From Actinomycetota bacterium (GTDB lineage Bacteria > Actinomycetota > Thermoleophilia > Solirubrobacterales > Solirubrobacteraceae), in the NCBI GenBank assembly GCA_009699565.1, contig WLNX01000122.1, positions 1 to 5,551 of the forward strand: a stretch of DNA of 5,551 nt. Reading direction: 5' to 3'. This document shows, one piece after another, positions 1 through 4,718 of this stretch; position 1 is the stretch's first letter, and each line of letters starts with the position of its first letter. The notes beneath the pieces are model-generated. The model saw nothing but the letters and a program-made list of their open reading frames with translations. It was not told the DNA's origin and did not search any database. The translations under genes were made by a program, and so were the position numbers.

Positions 1-624
1 CACGTCGTCGACCTTGACGGCGCGCGCGGCTTAGTCGGGTCCAACCTTTCCCAACTCCGAGAGATCGCCGGGAAGATCGAGCTCCCGATTCAGTTTGGCG
101 GCGGCCTGCGCAACATGGAAGCCGTGCACGCGGCGTTCGATGCGGGGGCCGATCGGATTATCCTCGGGACCGCTGGGTTGGCCGACCGTCCTTTCCTCAT
201 ACGGTGCCTCGAAAAGGACGCCGACCAGGTCATCGTGAGTGTCGATTCGCGCGCTGGAGTTGCGGCGATCGGAGGGTGGGAGGAAGACTCGGGCCTCAGT
301 ACGGACGACGCCTTGCGCAACCTGCGGGATCTAGGGGTGAGCAGGTTCGTGGTGTCGGACATCGAACGCGACGGAACCCTCACGGGACCTGCGCTGGAGC
401 AGATCCAAGCGGCAGGCGAGCTTCTGGACGACTTCATCTACTCAGGCGGGGTATCGGCGCTTGCCGATCTCGAAGCGATCGCGGAGGCCGCTCCTGCGGC
501 GCTCAACGGGGTCATAGTCGGCTCCGCGCTCTTCGAACGGGTCTTCACAATCGGCGAGGCTCACGAGGCGCTTGCTGGGGCAACGCGGCAAGTCGGAGAG
601 GAGCCGAGGTCGGATGCACTGTAA
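1..624 (+). CDS. hisA: HisA, ProFAR isomerase (5' end cut by window)
   Basis: Phosphoribosylformimino-5-aminoimidazole carboxamide ribotide isomerase, the cytosolic TIM-barrel enzyme that converts ProFAR to PRFAR in histidine synthesis. The frame is open from base 1, so the start and about 45 residues, including the first catalytic Asp, lie outside the window; 207 residues are visible. In visible numbering, HVVDLDGA (1-8) is the beta-2 strand motif, QFGGGLRN (31-38) the Q-x-GGG-x-R motif, and SVDSRAG (80-86) carries the second catalytic Asp (D82). SDIERDGTLTG (119-129) and YSGGVSALADL (147-157) are the late phosphate-binding strands, and GSALFER (174-180) the C-terminal motif. The gene overlaps hisF by 11 nt, implying one transcript and translational coupling. 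The SRFVV-x-DI-x-x-DGT style resembles actinobacterial PriA, the dual HisA/TrpF enzyme. However, Gly (G91) stands two residues before the Trp of GGWEEDSG, where I recall PriA having Arg, so a plain HisA is favoured. Confidence 0.95.
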   Translation, partial: HVVDLDGARGLVGSNLSQLREIAGKIELPIQFGGGLRNMEAVHAAFDAGADRIILGTAGLADRPFLIRCLEKDADQVIVSVDSRAGVAAIGGWEEDSGLSTDDALRNLRDLGVSRFVVSDIERDGTLTGPALEQIQAAGELLDDFIYSGGVSALADLEAIAEAAPAALNGVIVGSALFERVFTIGEAHEALAGATRQVGEEPRSDAL

Positions 625-1381
625 GAGAGTCATCGCCTGCCTGGACGTCGACAATGGAAGGGTCGTAAAGGGAACCAACTTCGTAAGTTTGCGAGATGCG
701 GGAGATCCCGTAGAGCTGGCGGCCCGTTACGAGGCGGCAGGCGCCGACGAAATCGTCTTCCTCGACATCACTGCGACTCACGAAGACCGCGTAACCGCCG
801 CCCAGTTGGCGCGGCTGACCGCCGACGAGGTGTTTATTCCCTTCACTATCGGCGGCGGGATCACGAGCGTCGCAGGCGCGCAGGAGGTACTCGATGCCGG
901 CGCCGACAAGGTCAGCGTCAACTCTGCAGCGCTTGCCAGGCCGCGCCTAATCACTGAGCTTGCAGCTCAATTCGGGTCGCAAGCCGTGACGGTTGCAGTC
1001 GATGCGCGTCGGTCGGCAGACGGCCGCGGCTCCTGGGAGGTCCTCAGCCGGGGTGGTCGAGAGCAGACGGGGCGGGACCTGATGGACTGGGTCCTAGAAG
1101 CCGAAAGTTGCGGAGCCGGCGAGCTACTGCTGACGAGCATGGACAGAGACGGCACTCTCGATGGCTACGACATCGAGATGCTTACGGCAGTCAGCGAAGC
1201 GGTGCAGGTTCCGGTGATCGCTTCAGGCGGCGCAGGCGAATTGCGCCACCTCGCCGCCGCGCTCGAGGCGGGCGCAGATGCGGTTCTCTGTGCGTCGATC
1301 TTTCACTTCGGCACTCACTCGGTTGGAGAGGCCAAGGAGTACCTCGCCGGATGCGGCATAACAGTTCGGCGGTCGACCTAA
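614..1381 (+). CDS. hisF: HisF, imidazole glycerol phosphate synthase cyclase subunit
   Basis: Cyclase subunit of IGP synthase. With ammonia channelled from the glutaminase HisH, it turns PRFAR into imidazole glycerol phosphate and AICAR. The 255 residues match the usual length (about 253). The N-terminus, KRVIACLDVDNGRVVKGTNF (4-23), carries catalytic Asp11, and VAVDAR (127-132) carries catalytic Asp130, both at canonical numbers. The ammonia gate residues Arg5, Glu46 and Lys99 are present, with Glu170 in GAGELLLTSMDRDGT matching the usual Glu167. Asp98, which faces HisH, is also kept. GGRE-x-TG (147-153), VIASGGAG (201-208) and ASIFHFG (227-233) are further family motifs. The ATG at 614 fits the family N-terminus. 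It lies inside the end of hisA, with GGAGAGGAG at 595-603 and GAGG at 606-609 as candidate ribosome binding sites. An in-frame ATG at 572 would add 14 residues atypical of the family. A three-residue insertion sits near 133-140. HisH is expected upstream, outside the window. Confidence 0.98.
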   Translation: MHCKRVIACLDVDNGRVVKGTNFVSLRDAGDPVELAARYEAAGADEIVFLDITATHEDRVTAAQLARLTADEVFIPFTIGGGITSVAGAQEVLDAGADKVSVNSAALARPRLITELAAQFGSQAVTVAVDARRSADGRGSWEVLSRGGREQTGRDLMDWVLEAESCGAGELLLTSMDRDGTLDGYDIEMLTAVSEAVQVPVIASGGAGELRHLAAALEAGADAVLCASIFHFGTHSVGEAKEYLAGCGITVRRST

Positions 1382-2034
1382 GCGGACTGCCCGCGAGCGG
1401 CGCGCGCGAGCAATACGAGCTCGGCGTCCTCCAGGCTGTAACCGCGGCTGTGGAGCAACGCTGCAAGGTGGAAGAGGAGGTCTGCGGCCTCCTCGGCAAC
1501 CCGGTCGGGACTTTCCTCGAGCACCGCGCGACCCACTTCCTCAGCCTCTTCCCTGACCTTGGCGGCAGCAAACGACGGATCTGCGAGCAACTCAACGCTG
1601 TACGAACCCTTCGGCGTTTTCGCTGCCCTATCCGCGAGTGTGCGTTCAAGTGAGGGAAGCGCCTCGTGCGCGGCTGCCCCAACCCGATCACGCTCGGAAA
1701 AACAACTCCGTGCGCCGGTGTGGCAGGCCGGTCCCGCCGGCGCCACGATCGCGAGCAGCGCATCCTCGTCGCAGTCGACCCGCAGCGAGACGAGCCGCTG
1801 TGTATTCCCTGACGTCGCGCCCTTTCTCCAGATTTCTTCCCGCGAACGGCTCCAGAGATGGAGATCGCCGGACTCCAGCGTCAGCGCAACCGCTTCGGCG
1901 TTCGCGTAAGCCAGGGTCAGCACTTCGCCCGACTGCGCGTCCTGGATTACCACCGGGACGAGCCCGTGGTCGTCGAAGCGAATCTGGCTCAAGGCTTTGC
2001 GGGCGTCGAGCGCCTGATATCTGCCTGGGAGCAT
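1378..2034 (-). CDS. hisIE: HisIE, bifunctional PRA-CH / PRA-PH
   Basis: Fused phosphoribosyl-AMP cyclohydrolase (HisI) and phosphoribosyl-ATP pyrophosphohydrolase (HisE), steps 2 and 3 of histidine synthesis, cytosolic. It has 218 residues against about 200 for typical fusions. HisI covers roughly 16-125: FDDHGLVPVVIQD (20-32), WSRSREEIWRKGATSGNTQ (61-79), and VDCDED (86-91), which supplies a zinc Cys (C88) and Mg-binding Asp87, Asp89 and Asp91. PACHTGARSCF (102-112) supplies the other zinc ligands, C104 and C111. HisE covers roughly 127-210, with GSYSVELL (143-150), KVREEAEEVGRA (159-170) and VAEEAADLLFHL (179-190) carrying the acidic metal residues of the MazG-like fold. The ATG at 2034 is the only ATG possible, since an in-frame stop lies 13 nt upstream. 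No good Shine-Dalgarno precedes it, and a TTG at residue 15 is a weaker alternative. It is oddly placed: convergent with hisF, with stop codons overlapping, so it is not in the hisA-hisF transcript. Both domains look intact. Confidence 0.97.
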   Translation of the reverse strand: MLPGRYQALDARKALSQIRFDDHGLVPVVIQDAQSGEVLTLAYANAEAVALTLESGDLHLWSRSREEIWRKGATSGNTQRLVSLRVDCDEDALLAIVAPAGPACHTGARSCFSERDRVGAAAHEALPSLERTLADRAAKTPKGSYSVELLADPSFAAAKVREEAEEVGRAVLEESPDRVAEEAADLLFHLAALLHSRGYSLEDAELVLLARAARGQSA

Positions 2035-2220
2035 GATGCGGCGCGTTCACGACGGCGCGCTTCACGCAGACGGGCCCGCCGCAGGCGCTCCCTATCGCCC
2101 TGGCAGACCTGTCGATCGCGAGCGTCTACGACGCCGTGAGTTTCGAGGGTCGCAAAGGCGACGATGCAGTCGAGCGCCGCAATCAGCGAAGAACGGCGCG
2201 GCATCGTGGGGGAGGGAGAT

Positions 2221-2250
2221 TTGACTGAGGAGAACATATGTTCGTAAGGT
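2221..2250 (+). promoter_or_regulatory. Candidate sigma70-type promoter facing the DUF389 gene
   Basis: TTGACT at 2221-2226 matches five of six bases of the -35 consensus. TAAGGT at 2245-2250, after an 18-bp spacer, matches TATAAT at the three most conserved positions (T1, A2, T6). Transcription would start near 2257 and leave a leader of about 110 nt before the GTG at 2368. The spacer is filled by a palindromic site listed separately, a layout typical of repressible promoters. No comparable leftward promoter was found here. The -10 is weak, so this is a reasoned guess. Confidence 0.45.
2231..2244. promoter_or_regulatory. LexA-like (SOS box) palindrome
   Basis: AGAACATATGTTCG contains the perfect 12-bp palindrome GAACATATGTTC (2232-2243). 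It matches nine of ten fixed positions of the Gram-positive and actinobacterial LexA consensus CGAAC-N4-GTTCG; only the first C is A. The site lies exactly between a candidate -35 and -10, where LexA binding would block RNA polymerase. That it binds LexA is inference. Another dyad-binding repressor, or chance (the inner CATATG is common), is possible. Confidence 0.45.
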
Positions 2251-2323
2251 AAGAAGCCGCCCGGACGGCACAGCCAGGACAACCGGCAATGTATTCGAAA
2301 TCCCTGTATTTGCTGAGTGTAGA

Positions 2324-2341
2324 CTGCACGGATTCGTGCAG
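2324..2341. repeat. Short perfect inverted repeat in the DUF389 leader
   Basis: CTGCACG (2324-2330), loop GATT, CGTGCAG (2335-2341) forms a perfect 7-bp stem. It sits 26 nt before the GTG start and 14 nt before the ribosome binding site. No U-run follows, so it is not a classical terminator. It could be an operator half-site pair or an RNA hairpin near the translation start. Function unknown. Confidence 0.4.
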
Positions 2342-2355
2342 GACGCGCGAGGCGT

Positions 2356-2359
2356 AGGA
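2356..2359 (+). promoter_or_regulatory. Ribosome binding site of the DUF389 gene
   Basis: AGGA lies 8 nt before the GTG at 2368-2370. It decides in favour of this non-ATG start, which also gives the family-typical beginning MIHLRVIAP. Confidence 0.65.
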
Positions 2360-2367
2360 TCAGCCGG

Positions 2368-3318
2368 GTGATCCACTTGCGCGTTATCGCCCCATTCTCC
2401 CATTCGAAGGCGGCGATCGACCTGCTGATCGAATCTGACTCAGTTGCGAACGTGACCCTGATCCGTGGCGCTGCCGTCGATCCGGAAGGAGACATGATCA
2501 CCTGCGACGTAGCTTCGGAGGACGCGAGCTACATCGTCGGCGACCTTCGGCGGATGGGAATTGCGGAGCTCGGAGCGATCGACATAAACGAGCTGGACGC
2601 GTCGGTTTCCGCGGGAGCGGTTAGTGCAGAAGAGAAGGCGATTGGCCACCCTGCAGATGCGGTCATCTGGGAAAATGTTTCCGCCCGGATTGACAACGAG
2701 GGCCTGCTTAGCGGGGGCATGATGGCCCTCTTCGCGTTCGCGGGCGTGATTGCGGCGATTGCGATCCTGATCGACTCGTCGCCGATCGTGGTCGGGGCGA
2801 TGGCACTGTGTCCCGACTTCGGTCCGATCGCCGCGTTCGCGGTCGGAGCTGTACGCAAGGACCGCAGGCGCGCGCGCGGAGGACTGCTCGCGCTACTTGC
2901 CGGGTTCATGGGCGCAATAGCGGCATCATTCGTCGCGGTGACCCTCCTTAAGGCGGGCGGAATCGCGCCTGAGAATTTCACCCGCGACACAAACACCTTG
3001 GCACAGACGATTGCCGCACCGGACGGCTTCTCGGTGGTTGTCGCGTTCTGTGCCGGCGCAGCCGGGATGCTCTCGGTGACGCTCGGAAAAGCCGGCGCGC
3101 TGGTAGGGGTGGCGGTCTCAATCACGACGATCCCAGCCGCCGCCGATATCGGCCTGTCTCTCTCATACGGCGAATGGGGAGCGATGGAGGGAGCTGCCCT
3201 GCAGCTGGCCGTCAACATCGCTTCGCTGCTGGTCGCCGCTTCTCTGATGTTGGCCTTCCAACGTCGCAACTTCAAGCGCCGAGATGCTCGTAGGAGAGAG
3301 GCCCGCGCCGGGGGTTGA
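2368..3318 (+). CDS. DUF389 family integral membrane protein
   Basis: A 316-residue protein of the DUF389 family (TIGR00341/TIGR00271-like), whose biochemical role is not established. Residues 1 to about 112 form a soluble N-terminal domain beginning MIHLRVIAP and continuing through the typical GAAVDPEGDMITCDVA (34-49). A hydrophobic region follows with about six predicted membrane segments, near 117-137, 139-160, 172-195, 222-238, 240-262 and 275-297. The family signature appears as SSPIVVGAMALCPDFGPIAA (137-156), where relatives commonly read VGAM-x-x-x-P-x-FGP. The late segment, GEWGAMEGAALQLAVNIASL (268-287), also fits. The C-terminus (299-316) is very basic and probably cytoplasmic. The GTG start is supported by an AGGA site and by the family N-terminus. 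The gene stands alone between hisIE, which runs the other way, and murA, 88 bp downstream on the same strand. A LexA-like site upstream hints at damage-linked control, but this is untested. Confidence 0.88.
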   Translation: MIHLRVIAPFSHSKAAIDLLIESDSVANVTLIRGAAVDPEGDMITCDVASEDASYIVGDLRRMGIAELGAIDINELDASVSAGAVSAEEKAIGHPADAVIWENVSARIDNEGLLSGGMMALFAFAGVIAAIAILIDSSPIVVGAMALCPDFGPIAAFAVGAVRKDRRRARGGLLALLAGFMGAIAASFVAVTLLKAGGIAPENFTRDTNTLAQTIAAPDGFSVVVAFCAGAAGMLSVTLGKAGALVGVAVSITTIPAAADIGLSLSYGEWGAMEGAALQLAVNIASLLVAASLMLAFQRRNFKRRDARRREARAGG

Positions 3319-3333
3319 AGGGCTGCGGCCCTT
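3318..3333. terminator. Weak hairpin at the end of the DUF389 gene
   Basis: AAGGGC (3318-3323), loop TGCG, GCCCTT (3328-3333) forms a perfect 6-bp GC-rich stem that starts on the last base of the TGA stop. It lacks a U-tract, so if it terminates transcription it would do so as a U-less hairpin of the kind proposed for some high-GC bacteria. Read-through into murA remains possible. It could also be incidental. Confidence 0.3.
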
Positions 3334-3406
3334 GTGCGCGAACTAGCGGGATGTGACTGTTAGCCTTCGCGACACAGCCGGACTCAAGAGTGCGGCGCAA
3401 TCATCC

Positions 3407-4714
3407 ATGGAAACCTTTGTAATAGACGGCGGAGTACCACTCTCGGGCACCGTCATCCCTGCGGGCAACAAGAATGGCGCCCTGCCGATTCTGGCAGCAT
3501 CTCTCCTCACCAGCGAAGAGCTGGTGATTGGAAATGTACCCCGCATCCGCGACGTCGAGGCGATGCTGGCGCTGCTGGCGGGCATCGGCGTAGTAGTTGA
3601 GTGGATCGGCCCAAACGAGGTTTCGCTGCGTGCCGCCGACGTGGATCCCGACGCTGAGTTGGACCGTGATCTGGCCGAACGGATCCGCGCGTCGTTCCTC
3701 TTGGCCGGCCCTCTGCTGGCACGCTTCGGGCGTGCAGTAATGCCTCCGCCCGGCGGTGACGTGATCGGCCGCAGGCGCCTGGATCCGCACCTCGACGCGC
3801 TCGGAGCGCTGGGAGCATCGCTGAGCCATGGCCGCGACATAGTGCTCGAAGCGCCCGCCGGAGGCCTGCGAGCCGCCCAGATCTTTATGGATGAACCGTC
3901 AGTGATGGCGACCGAGAATGCACTTCTTGCCGCCGTACTGACCCCCGGCGAGACGCTGATCGGCAACGCTGCAAGCGAGCCGCATGTACAAGACCTGGCA
4001 AGGATGCTGAGCAAGATGGGCGCCGACATCCGCGGGATTGGATCAAACGTGATGACGGTCACTGGCGGAAATGAGCTTGGCGGCTGCAGACATGAGGTCG
4101 GCCCCGATCACATCGAAATCGGCTCCTTCATGGCACTGGCCGGAGTTACAGGCGGCGAGATGCGGATCAAGAACACCGACCCGCAGGACCTCCAGATGAT
4201 TCGGCTCGTCTTCTCAAAGCTTGGGCTCCACACGGAGCTCGAAGGCGGCGATGTCCTGATTCCCGGAGACCAGAAGCTGGTTGCCGCCCGCGACGTCGGG
4301 GAATACAAGTCAAAGATTCAGGACGGCCCCTGGCCGGCATTTCCGGCAGACCTCACCTCGATCGCGGTCGCGCTGGCAACACAATGCGAGGGGTCGGTAT
4401 TGATCCATGAGTGGATGTTTGAAAACCGACTGATCTTCACCGACAAGCTCGTGCTCATGGGGGCCGACATCACGCTCTGCGACCCTCATCGGGCAATCGT
4501 CAGCGGCCCGAGCCAACTGCGCGGCGAGCGAGTCGAGTCTCCCGACATCCGTGCCGGAATGGCGATGCTGATCGCCGCACTGTGTGCCGACGGCCGCAGT
4601 GAGATCGGCAACATTGTTCAGATCGACCGCGGGTATGAGCGGATCGACGAACGTCTCCGTGAGCTTGGCGCGAAGATAGAGCGGCGCCCGTCAATCGCTG
4701 CCTCTCAGATCTAG
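3407..4714 (+). CDS. murA: MurA, UDP-GlcNAc enolpyruvyl transferase (Asp active site)
   Basis: UDP-N-acetylglucosamine 1-carboxyvinyltransferase, the first committed step of peptidoglycan synthesis in the cytosol (UDP-GlcNAc plus PEP). It has 435 residues against 419 in E. coli. GNKNGALPIL (20-29) places Lys22 and Asn23 at canonical positions. RASF (94-97) holds the Arg91 equivalent. PPPGGDVIGRRR (113-124) is the active-site loop, with Asp118 where most enzymes have Cys115, and R123 matching Arg120. TENALLAA (169-176), IEIGSFMALAG (236-246), FPADLTS (312-318, catalytic Asp315), FENR (338-341), CDPHR (358-362) and DRGYERID (407-414, Arg397 equivalent) complete the set, so the enzyme looks functional. 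Asp at this position is known from Mycobacterium tuberculosis and Chlamydia MurA and confers insensitivity to fosfomycin. ATG 3407 was chosen because it gives the family N-terminus. An in-frame GTG at 3353 would add 18 residues, and neither start has a strong Shine-Dalgarno. EPSP synthase (AroA) is excluded by these motifs. Confidence 0.97.
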   Translation: METFVIDGGVPLSGTVIPAGNKNGALPILAASLLTSEELVIGNVPRIRDVEAMLALLAGIGVVVEWIGPNEVSLRAADVDPDAELDRDLAERIRASFLLAGPLLARFGRAVMPPPGGDVIGRRRLDPHLDALGALGASLSHGRDIVLEAPAGGLRAAQIFMDEPSVMATENALLAAVLTPGETLIGNAASEPHVQDLARMLSKMGADIRGIGSNVMTVTGGNELGGCRHEVGPDHIEIGSFMALAGVTGGEMRIKNTDPQDLQMIRLVFSKLGLHTELEGGDVLIPGDQKLVAARDVGEYKSKIQDGPWPAFPADLTSIAVALATQCEGSVLIHEWMFENRLIFTDKLVLMGADITLCDPHRAIVSGPSQLRGERVESPDIRAGMAMLIAALCADGRSEIGNIVQIDRGYERIDERLRELGAKIERRPSIAASQI

Positions 4715-4718
4715 CCGG

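Larger units (their letters stand above)
2035..2367. other. Intergenic region between hisIE and the DUF389 gene
   Basis: This 333-bp divergent gap must supply the 5' signals for hisIE (leftward) and probably for the DUF389 gene (rightward). I see no recognisable gene, tRNA or mobile element in it. It contains a candidate rightward promoter with a LexA-like palindrome (2221-2250), a 7-bp hairpin (2324-2341) and the ribosome binding site of the next gene (2356-2359). The bases from about 2281 to 2325 are richer in A and T than the surrounding genes. The left half, 2037-2228, is open in one plus-strand frame with codon-like composition but has no start and no recognised homology. Confidence 0.6.

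Noticed and set aside
2033..2224. Plus-strand ORF starting MMRRVHDG, with GGGAG upstream and overlapping the hisIE start codon
   Set aside because: Extremely Arg-rich, out-of-frame-looking product; the GGGAG is part of hisIE coding sequence and no homology is recognisable.
2290..2303. TGTATTCGAAATCC resembling a tRNA T-loop
   Set aside because: No acceptor, D-arm or anticodon stem can be built around it, and the T-stem does not pair.
2290..2310. Direct repeat of TGTATT 15 bp apart
   Set aside because: Only two copies of six bases in a slightly AT-rich stretch; expected by chance.
2320..2325. TAGACT as a second -10 box for the DUF389 gene
   Set aside because: No acceptable -35 element at 16-19 bp upstream.
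1989..2501. Long minus-strand open frame across the intergenic region, with an internal ATG at 2204
   Set aside because: It runs over the start of the DUF389 gene and the start of hisIE, has an Arg-rich unnatural composition at its end and no ribosome binding site, and shows no recognised motif.
2529..3275. 248-codon minus-strand open frame opposite the DUF389 gene
   Set aside because: Mirror of a GC-rich membrane gene; Ala/Pro/Ser/Thr-rich low-complexity translation without motifs, while the plus strand encodes a clear family member.
3343..4062. 239-codon minus-strand open frame opposite murA
   Set aside because: Shadow of murA; Ser/Arg/Ala-rich translation without family features.
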